The notes beneath the pieces are model-generated. The model was given only the letters and a program-made list of their open reading frames with translations, did not search any database and was not told the origin of the DNA. From positions 558,001 to 622,000 of the forward strand of contig NZ_AP017457.1 of assembly GCF_002355535.1 (NCBI RefSeq): a stretch of DNA of 64,000 nucleotides, written 5' to 3'. The DNA is from Aurantimicrobium minutum. GTDB lineage: Bacteria; Actinomycetota; Actinomycetes; Actinomycetales; Microbacteriaceae. Within the stretch, counting starts at the first letter, position 1, and each line of letters begins with the position of its first letter. The translations under genes were made by a program, and so were the position numbers. Of this stretch, positions 47,097 through 56,600 are shown piece by piece.

Positions 47097-48145
47097 ATCT
47101 GTGTTGCCTGAACCCAGTCTTTGAGTTTGGACGTGGCAGCACCAGAATCAATTGCTTGTGAAGCAAGCTCTATTTTTTCGTGCAGTCTTTCCGCGATGGG
47201 TCTTAGGACTTGTGATGAATCTTGGGCAAGCTCATAGGAAACTAAACCAGCTGCCGCGTTGAGCAACACAATATCTCTCACTGGCCCTGTTTCTCCGGCA
47301 AGGGTGTTCTTGAGCACCTGTGCGTTGTAACTGGGTTCACCACCTCGAATGTCCTCTAGTCGGGCGCGTGGGATACCTAAATCAGATGGGTCGAGGTCGT
47401 GCTCAACAATTTGACCTCGTGATATTTCCCAGATGTGACTGTGACCAGTGGTCGTCAACTCATCGAGACCATCATCACCACGGAAGACAAGAGCTGTTGC
47501 ATCACGTGTGCGAAATACTCCAGTGATCAGGGGAACCCTATCCAAATGGGCAACTCCTACAGCAGATGCTTCCGGACGTGCGGGGTTACACAAGGGGCCA
47601 AGGATATTGAAAATTGTAGGTACACCAAGATCACGTCGCGCTTCTGCTACGTGCCGGAAACCTGGATGGAAAGCTGCCGCGTACGCAAAAGTGATTCCTA
47701 CTTTGTCTAGTACCTGAGCCACTTGGGTATTGGTCAGACCAAGATTAATTCCGAGTTCAGAGAGAACATCTGAGGAACCAGAGGCACTACTTGCTGCACG
47801 GTTTCCATGCTTAACGACTGGAACACCTGCTGCAGAACACACAATGGCTGCTGTACTCGAGATGTTAACTGTGTTGTGACGGTCTCCGCCCGTACCAACG
47901 ATATCTAGTGCCATTGCAGGCACGGGTAGTTCGAGGGCATTAGAGAGGACAGCGTCGCGGAATCCAACTAGCTCGTGTACCGCTTCACCTTTGGAGCGCA
48001 ATGCAATCAAAAATCCAGCAATTTGGGCATTCGTTGCATTTCCAGTAATTATTTGGTTCATTGACCATTCCGCTTCAGAAATGGTCAAATCAGTGTCTTC
48101 AAGAAGTGAAGTGAGGATTTGTGGCCACGAGTAGTTTTCGCTCAT
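47093..48145 (-). CDS. trpD: Anthranilate phosphoribosyltransferase
   Basis: A 350-residue enzyme joining anthranilate and PRPP, step two of tryptophan synthesis. [17 protein letters not shown] is the PRPP motif and [15 protein letters not shown] the second substrate loop. It is 29 kb away from trpE-trpCBA and alone, an arrangement common in Actinobacteria. On the - strand TAGCCT lies 7 bases before ATG and there is no ribosome site. Divergent from ctaE. Confidence 0.97.
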   Translation of the reverse strand: MSENYSWPQILTSLLEDTDLTISEAEWSMNQIITGNATNAQIAGFLIALRSKGEAVHELVGFRDAVLSNALELPVPAMALDIVGTGGDRHNTVNISSTAAIVCSAAGVPVVKHGNRAASSASGSSDVLSELGINLGLTNTQVAQVLDKVGITFAYAAAFHPGFRHVAEARRDLGVPTIFNILGPLCNPARPEASAVGVAHLDRVPLITGVFRTRDATALVFRGDDGLDELTTTGHSHIWEISRGQIVEHDLDPSDLGIPRARLEDIRGGEPSYNAQVLKNTLAGETGPVRDIVLLNAAAGLVSYELAQDSSQVLRPIAERLHEKIELASQAIDSGAATSKLKDWVQATQI

Positions 48146-48158
48146 AGGTAACAGGCTA
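48146..48158 (-). promoter_or_regulatory. Leaderless-type promoter of trpD
   Basis: On the - strand TAGCCT, 7 bases, ATG. Confidence 0.6.
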
Positions 48159-48210
48159 CTTGTACAGCGTGGCGGTCGTCGATTGCGCCCACGCCACTTG
48201 TCATTTCCGC

Positions 48211-48222
48211 CATAATAGAAAG
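48211..48222 (+). promoter_or_regulatory. Promoter box of ctaE
   Basis: CATAAT (48211-48216), one mismatch from TATAAT, with exactly 6 bases to the GTG at 48223; also feeds the qcrCAB genes downstream. Confidence 0.45.
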
Positions 48223-48852
48223 GTGACAGCAGCCACTATGAACTCAGCATCCATTACTCCAACTGTGAGTCGACCCAACCCTGTTGCGGTCGGAACTATC
48301 GTCTGGCTTGGCAGCGAAGTTATGTTCTTCGCAGGCTTGTTTGCGATTTACTTCACACTGCGTACTGCAGCCCCAGAACAGTGGGCAGCAGGGTCAGAAG
48401 TTCTCAATTTTCCCTACTCACTCACCAACACCATCATCCTGGTTCTTTCATCAGTAACCGCTCAATTTGGTGTTTTTGCTGCTGAACGCATGCAACCCCG
48501 TTCGACTGGATGGAAACTTTCGCAATGGGGAATGGTTGAGTGGTTCTTCCTCACATATGTTCTTGGAGCGATATTCGTCACTGGCCAGGTCTATGAATAT
48601 GCTGTGCTCGTGAGCGAAGGAATTACGCTCAACGGAAATGCTTACGGAACCGCGTTCTATCTCACCACTGGTTTCCATGGTCTGCACGTGACCGGTGGAT
48701 TGATTGCATTCTTGTTGGTCATTGGTCGTGCCTTTGCCGTCAAGAACTTCGGTCACAAAGAGGCAACCAGTGCAATCGTTGTCTCGTACTACTGGCACTT
48801 TGTGGACGTTGTCTGGATCGGCCTGTTCCTCGTCATCTACGTACTCAAATAA
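48223..48852 (+). CDS. ctaE: Cytochrome c oxidase subunit III
   Basis: A 209-residue membrane subunit of the aa3-type terminal oxidase with five hydrophobic helices ([20 protein letters not shown] first), [10 protein letters not shown] and [11 protein letters not shown] being family motifs. GTG 48223 follows a CATAAT box by 6 bases; ATG 48238, with AAAGGTGA 11 bases before it, is the alternative. The longer open frame to 48160 runs through the promoter and is unlikely. ctaE directly before qcrCAB is the classic actinobacterial layout. Confidence 0.94.
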   Translation: MTAATMNSASITPTVSRPNPVAVGTIVWLGSEVMFFAGLFAIYFTLRTAAPEQWAAGSEVLNFPYSLTNTIILVLSSVTAQFGVFAAERMQPRSTGWKLSQWGMVEWFFLTYVLGAIFVTGQVYEYAVLVSEGITLNGNAYGTAFYLTTGFHGLHVTGGLIAFLLVIGRAFAVKNFGHKEATSAIVVSYYWHFVDVVWIGLFLVIYVLK

Positions 48853-48873
48853 ATAACGGACGGTAAATAGTTC

Positions 48874-49674
48874 ATGTTTAAGAAGAAGACTGCACAAACA
48901 GCTCGTCAAGGACGCCGTGGCCCTCTTGCCTCTGTTGCCTTGATTCTGATTGGCCTTGTCGCAACTGGAGGTGCTTATGCTGCCTTCAGCACCGGCACAG
49001 CCAACGCAAACACTGACTTAAGCTCACCCGCTGTTATCGAAGAGGGACAAAAGCTTTTTGCAGCTAACTGTGCAACGTGCCACGGCAAGCAAGCACAAGG
49101 TACTGAAAATGGACCGACTCTGATTGGTGTCGGCTCCGCATCTGTCGACTTCCAGGTTGGTACTGGCCGCATGCCAATGCAGATGTCTGGTCCCCAGGCA
49201 GAGCAAAAGCCAGTTCAATTTACCGATGAGCAAACCAAAGCACTCGCAGCATATGTAGCGTCATTGGCTCCCGGCCCTGCAATTCCAAGCCAGTCGATGC
49301 TTGAAGGAGGCGACGTTGCCAACGGTGGTGAGCTCTTTCGCATCAACTGTGCAATGTGCCACAACGTCGCTGGAGCTAGCGGTGCTCTTACTGAAGGTAA
49401 ATATGCCCCTGAACTCAAGGGTGTAGCTGCAGTTCACGTATATGAAGCAATGTTGACTGGTCCCCAGAACATGCCCGTTTTCAATGACCTGAATCTCACC
49501 CCCGAAGAGAAGAAGGACATCATCTCTTACCTGACCTACATCCAAGAAAACCCATCAGCTGGAGGTCTTGAACTTGGAAGTCTTGGTCCAGTATCAGAAG
49601 GTCTCTTCCTCTGGGTCTTCGGTCTCGGTGCAATCGTTGCGCTGACTGTCTGGGTTACTGCTAAGTCGAACTAA
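48874..49674 (+). CDS. qcrC: Diheme cytochrome c subunit of the bc complex
   Basis: A 266-residue protein anchored by an N-terminal helix (about 18-38) and a C-terminal helix (about 243-262), with two cytochrome c domains outside the membrane. Heme sites are C66-A-T-C69-H70 and C159-A-M-C162-H163. In Actinobacteria this fused diheme subunit passes electrons straight to the oxidase, replacing soluble cytochrome c. The neighbours ctaE, qcrA and qcrB are its complex partners. Confidence 0.97.
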   Translation: MFKKKTAQTARQGRRGPLASVALILIGLVATGGAYAAFSTGTANANTDLSSPAVIEEGQKLFAANCATCHGKQAQGTENGPTLIGVGSASVDFQVGTGRMPMQMSGPQAEQKPVQFTDEQTKALAAYVASLAPGPAIPSQSMLEGGDVANGGELFRINCAMCHNVAGASGALTEGKYAPELKGVAAVHVYEAMLTGPQNMPVFNDLNLTPEEKKDIISYLTYIQENPSAGGLELGSLGPVSEGLFLWVFGLGAIVALTVWVTAKSN

Positions 49675-49712
49675 GACTTCACCAAAGTTTAGAAAGAATC
49701 TAAAGGAGAAAC

Positions 49713-50777
49713 ATGGCTAAGAACGAGAACGGCAAAGCCGACATCGTTCCTGCAGACAATGCAGAAGTAACCGGGACTGGTGTAGTTGCACCCGACGCAT
49801 TCACCAACCCAGGTCTTCCCCCACACCGCCCACGCATAACAGACCTTGATCCCAAGGCAGCCAAGCGAGCCGAACGTGTTGTCTACGGACTCTTCTACTT
49901 CTCTATTGCAGCAAGTGTGTTTGCTGTATGGGCGTACATGTTTGTTCCCATCGAACCTGAAAACGTTCATTCAGTTCGAATGAACACGCTCTACCTCGGC
50001 CTCGGAATTGCATTCTCACTCCTTGCTATCGGTATCGCTGCCGTTCACTGGGGTAAGGCATTAATGGCCGACAAAGAAGCCATTGATCACCGACACCCAG
50101 TGCGCGGCACGGAGGAAACACGAGCTCGTGCGGTAGAAATTTTCCGTGAGTCTGATGAAGAATCTGGTTTCAGCCGCAGAACTCTCATTCGCAATGGTCT
50201 CATCGGTGCGTTGATTGCATTCCCGCTTCCAGCAATTGCTTTGTTCCGCGGTCTAGCTCCAATGGATGTTGACCCAAATAATGAACTGAAGCACACCATG
50301 TGGAAAAAGGGTCTTCGACTGACTCGTGACCCTCAAGGAACACCGATTAAGGCATCTGACCTCACCATTGGCTCAGCATTCCAGGTAATCCCCGAAGGCC
50401 TTGTTGATCTTCCAGAACACGAAATGCTCAACGCAAAGGCTAAAGCTGCTGTTCTTCTTGTTCGTTTGAAGAAGGAAGACCTGAACTGGACGAGTAAAGA
50501 ACGTGAATCGTGGTCTTACGACGGAATCGTTGCATATTCAAAGATTTGTACGCACGTTGGTTGTCCAGTTGCTCTCTATGAACAACAAACACACCACCTA
50601 CTGTGCCCTTGTCACCAGTCACAGTTCGACATTGCCAACGAATGTGCCGTGATTTTTGGCCCCGCAGCCCGCCCTCTCCCCCAGCTTCCTATCACTGTGG
50701 ATGACGAAGGCTACCTTATTGCACGTAGTGACTTTACTGAACCTGTTGGACCTAGCTTCTGGGAGCGCGCTAAATGA
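49713..50777 (+). CDS. qcrA: Rieske iron-sulfur subunit of the bc complex
   Basis: A 354-residue membrane protein with three N-terminal hydrophobic helices (about 58-76, 91-111 and 166-186), an actinobacterial trait, and a C-terminal Rieske domain. The 2Fe-2S ligands are Cys279/His281 and Cys298/His301, with Cys284 and Cys300 forming the disulfide. AAAGGAG lies 6 bases before ATG. It overlaps qcrB by 4 bases. Confidence 0.97.
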   Translation: MAKNENGKADIVPADNAEVTGTGVVAPDAFTNPGLPPHRPRITDLDPKAAKRAERVVYGLFYFSIAASVFAVWAYMFVPIEPENVHSVRMNTLYLGLGIAFSLLAIGIAAVHWGKALMADKEAIDHRHPVRGTEETRARAVEIFRESDEESGFSRRTLIRNGLIGALIAFPLPAIALFRGLAPMDVDPNNELKHTMWKKGLRLTRDPQGTPIKASDLTIGSAFQVIPEGLVDLPEHEMLNAKAKAAVLLVRLKKEDLNWTSKERESWSYDGIVAYSKICTHVGCPVALYEQQTHHLLCPCHQSQFDIANECAVIFGPAARPLPQLPITVDDEGYLIARSDFTEPVGPSFWERAK

Positions 50778-52375
50778 GTAATGTAACGGCACCTGCACAA
50801 AGTGGCGTTGTAGGAAAGTTCTCCAACTACCTTGACGAGCGCACTAGTATTTCTGGCGCCGTAAAGGAATTCGGTCGCAAAGTTTTCCCCGACCACTGGT
50901 CCTTCCTGCTCGGTGAAGTCGCTCTGTACAGCTTCGTCATCATCTTGCTTTCTGGAAGCTTCTTAACCTTCTTTTTCCAAGCGTCCATGACTCCAGTTCA
51001 CTATGAGGGTTCCTATGTACCCCTCAAGGGAATTGAAATGTCAGCGGCTATGGCGTCAACACTAGATATCTCTTTTGATATCCGCGGTGGATTGCTTATG
51101 CGCCAAGTCCACCACTGGGCGGCTCTTCTTTTCGTAGCAAGTATCGGTTTGCACATGTTGCGCGTGTTCTTCACTGGTGCTTTCCGCAAGCCACGCGAAC
51201 TGAACTGGTCTATTGGATTCGTTCTGTTTGTGCTCGCTATGGCAGAGGGATTTACTGGATATTCACTTCCCGATGATCTGCTCTCTGGAAACGGTCTCCG
51301 TATTATCGACGGAATGATCCTCGGTTTGCCTGTAGTGGGTACCTGGATCACATTCCTCCTCTTCGGTGGCGAATTCCCCGGTGACGACATTGTTGGTCGT
51401 CTCTACTCTTTGCACATCCTCCTGTTGCCTGCTTTCGTGCTGATTTTCATCGTGCTTCACCTGATGTTCGTCATCATTCACAAGCACACTCAGTATCCTG
51501 GCCCAGGTAAGACCGAAGAGAATGTTGTTGGCTTCCCCATCCTTCCTGTTTACGCAGCGAAGGCAGGCGGATTCTTCTTCCTGGTATTCGGTGTTGTCAT
51601 GCTCATGGCTGCAACCGTAACAATCAACCCAATTTGGAACTATGGACCATATGACCCCTCCCCTGTTTCTGCAGGTACTCAGCCGGACTGGTACATCGGT
51701 TTTGCCGATGGTGCTCTGCGTCTGATCCCACCCCACCTAGAAACATACTGGTTCGGTTACACATGGTCCTGGAACATCATCATTCCGGTACTAATTCTGG
51801 TTGTGTTCCTTGCTGCTGCATTCGCTTACCCCTTCGTTGAGGCTTGGGTAACGGGTGACAAGCGCGAGCACCACCTACTCGATCGTCCTCGAAACGCTCC
51901 CGTACGTACCGCTATCGGTGCTGCTGGTGTGACCTTCTACGCAGTTCTATGGGCAGCAGCGTCCTCCGACATCATTGCTACTCACTTCAAGGTGACTATG
52001 GAGGGTGTCATTAACACACTCCAAATTCTCCTGATCGTTGGCCCAATTATTGCGTTTGTCGTAACAAAGCGAATTGCTCTGGCACTACAGAAGAAGGATC
52101 GTGAGATTCTGCTTCACGGTTATGAGACTGGTCGCATTGTTCGTCTTCCAGGCGGAGAATTCATTGAAGTTCACCAACAGTTGGACGCTTATGACCGTTG
52201 GCAGCTTGTCTCCTATAACGACAACGCACCCATTATGTTGCGACCTAACCCACAGGGAAAGATTACAACAGGTATGCGACTGCGAGCATCGCTCTCACGC
52301 TTCTTCTTTGAGGACCGTATTGCTCCTGTAACACAGGAAGAGTACAAGCTAGCTCTCGAGCACGCACACCACTAA
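50774..52375 (+). CDS. qcrB: Cytochrome b subunit of the bc complex
   Basis: A 533-residue membrane protein that oxidises menaquinol. Heme b histidines lie in VHHWAALLFVASIGLHMLR and LHILLLPAFVLIFIVLHLMF (cited by cores VHHWAA and HLMFVIIHKHTQ). The C-terminal ~110 residues after the last helices are a cytoplasmic extension found in Actinobacteria. Last gene of the ctaE-qcrCAB operon, followed at once by a strong terminator. Confidence 0.97.
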   Translation: MSNVTAPAQSGVVGKFSNYLDERTSISGAVKEFGRKVFPDHWSFLLGEVALYSFVIILLSGSFLTFFFQASMTPVHYEGSYVPLKGIEMSAAMASTLDISFDIRGGLLMRQVHHWAALLFVASIGLHMLRVFFTGAFRKPRELNWSIGFVLFVLAMAEGFTGYSLPDDLLSGNGLRIIDGMILGLPVVGTWITFLLFGGEFPGDDIVGRLYSLHILLLPAFVLIFIVLHLMFVIIHKHTQYPGPGKTEENVVGFPILPVYAAKAGGFFFLVFGVVMLMAATVTINPIWNYGPYDPSPVSAGTQPDWYIGFADGALRLIPPHLETYWFGYTWSWNIIIPVLILVVFLAAAFAYPFVEAWVTGDKREHHLLDRPRNAPVRTAIGAAGVTFYAVLWAAASSDIIATHFKVTMEGVINTLQILLIVGPIIAFVVTKRIALALQKKDREILLHGYETGRIVRLPGGEFIEVHQQLDAYDRWQLVSYNDNAPIMLRPNPQGKITTGMRLRASLSRFFFEDRIAPVTQEEYKLALEHAHH

Positions 52376-52384
52376 ATTCACACG

Positions 52385-52420
52385 AAAGAGAACCCCTCTC
52401 CGGAGGGGTTCTCTTTTTAT
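52385..52420 (+). terminator. Terminator of the ctaE-qcrCAB operon
   Basis: AAAGAGAACCCCTC (52385-52398) pairs with GAGGGGTTCTCTTT (52403-52416), a 14-bp stem with loop TCCG and a run of T residues. Confidence 0.95.
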
Positions 52421-52935
52421 GCTCATTTTCGAGACAAAATGTGTCACACGCGTATCGATAAGGGCTGTCTAGCGAACATTCATACGTTTCAAGACAGAAA
52501 TGAATACCGCTGAACGATCAAAAGAGAAATTTCAACGAGTTGAAGTTTGTTTTCTGATTCTTTACTCAACAGTTAGTCAGCAACCACTGGGGGGGGTATT
52601 CAGGGCAGCTGTGTAGCTCTGTAGCTCTGTAGCTCTGTAGCTCTGTAGCTCTGTAGCTCTGTAGCTCTGTAGCTCTGTAGCTCTGTAGCTCTGTAGCTCT
52701 GTAGCTCTGTAGCTCTGTAGCTCTGTAGCGTCACAATAACCTCCGGTAGGCACATAAAAGAGTAATTCGTTATGAAATTGTCCACAGAAAAATCTCAGGG
52801 TCTAAATCGCATCTGTTCAGAGCTCATAGTCTTCTGGGGGAATCGTGATTATGCTGTACAGATCACGCAGGTATTCAGTACTCAATGGATTGATCTGGAT
52901 TCATCTGTAGTGCGGTTCTTCACGATACTTGTGCA
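52421..52935. other. Intergenic spacer between two respiratory operons
   Basis: About 0.5 kb, by far the longest gene-free stretch of the window. It holds a run of eight G (52589-52596), the octanucleotide repeat array, TTGTCCACA at 52779-52787 and TTGTGCACA at 52930-52938, both similar to DnaA boxes. Short open frames here (for example 52772-52990 on +, 52600-52785 on -) have no ribosome site or consist of the repeat itself, so I see no gene. Confidence 0.6.
52613..52729. repeat. Octanucleotide tandem repeat, 14 perfect copies
   Basis: The unit GTAGCTCT occurs 14 times without a mismatch from 52613 to 52724, followed by the partial GTAGC. Each unit contains the palindrome AGCT. It lies outside genes, so length changes would not alter a reading frame. 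Perfect copies suggest recent expansion or contraction by slippage. Confidence 0.95.
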
Positions 52936-52969
52936 CAAACAAAAAGGCCCCAGAAATAGATCTGGGGCC
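52936..52969 (-). terminator. Terminator of the ctaC-ctaD-ctaF operon
   Basis: GGCCCCAGA (52946-52954) pairs with TCTGGGGCC (52961-52969), 9-bp stem, loop AATAGA. On the - strand it is followed by TTTTTGTTTG, a proper U tract. Confidence 0.92.
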
Positions 52970-52986
52970 CGTAAATTTGTTGTGAG

Positions 52987-53406
52987 TTAGTGACCGAAGT
53001 TTCCTCGGTAGTACTCGTATGTCCAACCTGTCACTGCAATCAATACAAATGGAATAGCTAAGAAAATAATCCAGAAGCCGACAGCGAGACCGAGGAATAC
53101 AAGTCCAATGGCTGCACCAAGGATGAGTGGCCACCAGCTCCACGGACTGAAGTGTCCCAGATCAGGATCTGCATCATCAATGTCTGCATTAGGAGTGTCT
53201 TCAGGTAGCAGGATTCCGCCTTGTGAGCGGTTCACCATGTTGAGGAAGAACGCTACGAAACCTGCGAGAACAGCCGAAAGAAGCAGACCTATGGATCCCG
53301 TAGCTTCAAATTCCTGACCAGCTAGATGGTTCCAGATGATGTAAACGATTCCTGAAAGTAGGAAGTATGCCCCCAAAACGAGGAGCATGACGACATTGCT
53401 TTTCAT
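52987..53406 (-). CDS. ctaF: Cytochrome c oxidase subunit IV, actinobacterial type
   Basis: A 139-residue membrane protein with four hydrophobic helices (about 7-25, 35-55, 91-108 and 110-128) and the GILLPEDTPNADIDDADPDL loop motif of actinobacterial CtaF (core LPEDTPNADIDD). It is the small fourth subunit of the aa3 oxidase. Its ATG lies 7 bases after the ctaD stop. Confidence 0.94.
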   Translation of the reverse strand: MKSNVVMLLVLGAYFLLSGIVYIIWNHLAGQEFEATGSIGLLLSAVLAGFVAFFLNMVNRSQGGILLPEDTPNADIDDADPDLGHFSPWSWWPLILGAAIGLVFLGLAVGFWIIFLAIPFVLIAVTGWTYEYYRGNFGH

Positions 53407-53413
53407 ATTTAGG

Positions 53414-55126
<1,713 letters not shown>

Positions 55127-55135
55127 CACAGTTCC

Positions 55136-56026
55136 TTACTTCGACTCTGTAGCGGATGCAACAACATTCGCTTGGTTTGTAACACGGTCATATTCGTTGC
55201 CAAGCTGGCCCTCGAAGCCCTGTTCGCGGAGGCTTTCAATATAAGCATCGTATTCTGCCTGAGAGACAACCTTTACCTGGAAGAGCATCTGTGAGTGGAA
55301 TTCTCCACACAGTTCAGCACACTTTCCAGCGTAAGTACCTTCACGCTGAGGAATGATGGACATGTAGTTGGTCTTACCCGGAATCATGTCCTTTTTGTAT
55401 AAGAAGTCAATTACCCAGAACGAGTGAATAACGTCACGGGCATTGAGTTGAATTTCAACAGTTTTACCAACAGGTAAGTAAAGGGTTGGTAATGATTCAG
55501 GAAGAATCGCCCCTTGAGGAGCATCTGGAGAAAGATCAGGCTGGACCTGGATGCCAGAGTAGTAAACATCTTCGTTGGTGTAGTTGAAGTCCCAGGCCCA
55601 TTGCTTACCAAAAGCCTGAATAGTGACTTCAGGGTTATCAAATCGCTTTTCGATAATTGCTTCATCACGAGCTGTGAATGCGAAGAAACCCAGGATAAGG
55701 ATGAGTGGCACGACTGTGAAGAAAACTTCGATCGGCATGTTGTAACGCAGCTGTACTGGGAGCCCAGTGTCAGTCTTGCGACGGCGGTAAACAACCATCG
55801 ACCAAAGCATTAAGCCCCAAGCAATGAAACCAACTGCGAAGAGAACAATCCAGCTGTTTACCCAGAAATCGGTGATGAGTTTTGTGTGATTGGTTACTGG
55901 CTCTGCACCAGAAACGAAACCAGGCATGTAGCCTGCGAGTTCTTGATCTGTACACGCCGTCATGGCAAGTACCAGCGTTGCTGCTAACGGAATGGCAGCC
56001 CATCGGATTCGACGTGTAGAACGCAC
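55136..56026 (-). CDS. ctaC: Cytochrome c oxidase subunit II, lipoprotein
   Basis: A 296-residue subunit that takes electrons into the oxidase through the CuA centre. A basic N-terminus and hydrophobic stretch end in the lipobox MTAC with Cys25, so lgt should modify it. Two helices follow (about 55-80 and 100-118), then a cupredoxin domain with CuA ligands His201, Cys236, Cys240, His244 and Met247. GTG 56026 follows GAAAGG by 6 bases; a GTG 13 codons earlier is open but lacks a ribosome site. Confidence 0.96.
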   Translation of the reverse strand: MRSTRRIRWAAIPLAATLVLAMTACTDQELAGYMPGFVSGAEPVTNHTKLITDFWVNSWIVLFAVGFIAWGLMLWSMVVYRRRKTDTGLPVQLRYNMPIEVFFTVVPLILILGFFAFTARDEAIIEKRFDNPEVTIQAFGKQWAWDFNYTNEDVYYSGIQVQPDLSPDAPQGAILPESLPTLYLPVGKTVEIQLNARDVIHSFWVIDFLYKKDMIPGKTNYMSIIPQREGTYAGKCAELCGEFHSQMLFQVKVVSQAEYDAYIESLREQGFEGQLGNEYDRVTNQANVVASATESK

Positions 56027-56084
56027 TTTTGGCCTTTCACAAACACTTTTCAAAGTTCGAATCACACAGAAACGAACATGTTCA

Positions 56085-56090
56085 ACTCTA
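56085..56090 (-). promoter_or_regulatory. Candidate -10 box of ctaC
   Basis: TAGAGT on the - strand, about 60 bases before the ctaC start. The matching -35 position, 17 bases upstream, falls in the inverted repeat at 56108-56122. Confidence 0.5.
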
Positions 56091-56107
56091 CCCTCAGTAG
56101 AGAGGTT

Positions 56108-56122
56108 GTTTGTGTAACAAAC
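56108..56122. repeat. Inverted repeat upstream of ctaC
   Basis: GTTTGT-GTA-ACAAAC, a perfect 6-bp inverted repeat with 3-base spacer at the -35 position of the presumed ctaC promoter; operator-like. Confidence 0.45.
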
Positions 56123-56162
56123 GGCCTAATTTTCGCTCTGGTGAAGCAAAAATGAAAGTTCT

Positions 56163-56519
56163 TTAGTGGAATGAATCCCCACATGCACAGCTACCCTCAG
56201 CATTAGGGTTGTCAATGGTAAATCCTTGCTTTTGGATGGTGTCTTCGAAGTCGATAGTGGCACCATCTAGATAGGGAACGCTCATTTTGTCGACAGCGAC
56301 CTCTACTCCCCCAAAATCAACGACTGCGTCGCCCTCGAGCGAGCGTTCATCAAAGTAAAGCTGGTAAATCAAACCGGAACAACCACCGGGCTGAACGGCA
56401 ATCCGAAGACGGAGATCATCTCGCCCTTCTTGTGCAAGAAGAGTTTTAACCTTTTCAGCAGCAGCATCGGTCAAACCAACACCGTGTGCACGAGATTGCG
56501 TGGTTGTCGTTTCATTCAT
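56163..56519 (-). CDS. erpA: Iron-sulfur cluster insertion protein, A-type
   Basis: A 118-residue HesB/IscA-family protein that carries Fe-S clusters to target enzymes. The three conserved cysteines are Cys47 (PGGCSGL), Cys111 and Cys113 (SCACGDSF). AAGGAG is 5 bases before ATG and TAGAAT on the - strand (56561-56556) a likely -10. Beside ctaC, qcrA and other respiratory genes, targets such as the Rieske protein are plausible. ErpA versus IscA cannot be settled from sequence alone. Confidence 0.9.
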   Translation of the reverse strand: MNETTTTQSRAHGVGLTDAAAEKVKTLLAQEGRDDLRLRIAVQPGGCSGLIYQLYFDERSLEGDAVVDFGGVEVAVDKMSVPYLDGATIDFEDTIQKQGFTIDNPNAEGSCACGDSFH

Positions 56520-56555
56520 TTCCGCTCCTTGGAAGGTGATTCTTCGCTTGTTTAG

Positions 56556-56561
56556 ATTCTA
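56556..56561 (-). promoter_or_regulatory. Candidate -10 box of erpA
   Basis: TAGAAT on the - strand, 36 bases before the erpA ATG. Confidence 0.4.
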
Positions 56562-56600
56562 TTCTGACAACGTGCTGGGGTGCTGAAGTATTCCTGTGCA

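Noticed and set aside
48160-48222. Longer N-terminus for ctaE
   Set aside because: The extension runs across the CATAAT promoter box and gives a His/Cys-rich sequence not typical of subunit III.
52613-52729. CRISPR array
   Set aside because: The repeat unit is 8 bp with no spacers, and no cas genes are nearby.
52600-52785. A short - strand frame with the repeating peptide SYRATELQ
   Set aside because: It is just the 8-bp tandem repeat read in three frames; no ribosome site and no similarity to a protein family I know.
52772-52990. A 72-codon + strand frame in the spacer before ctaF
   Set aside because: It has no well-spaced ribosome site and runs through the ctaF-side terminator hairpin, so it is unlikely to be translated.
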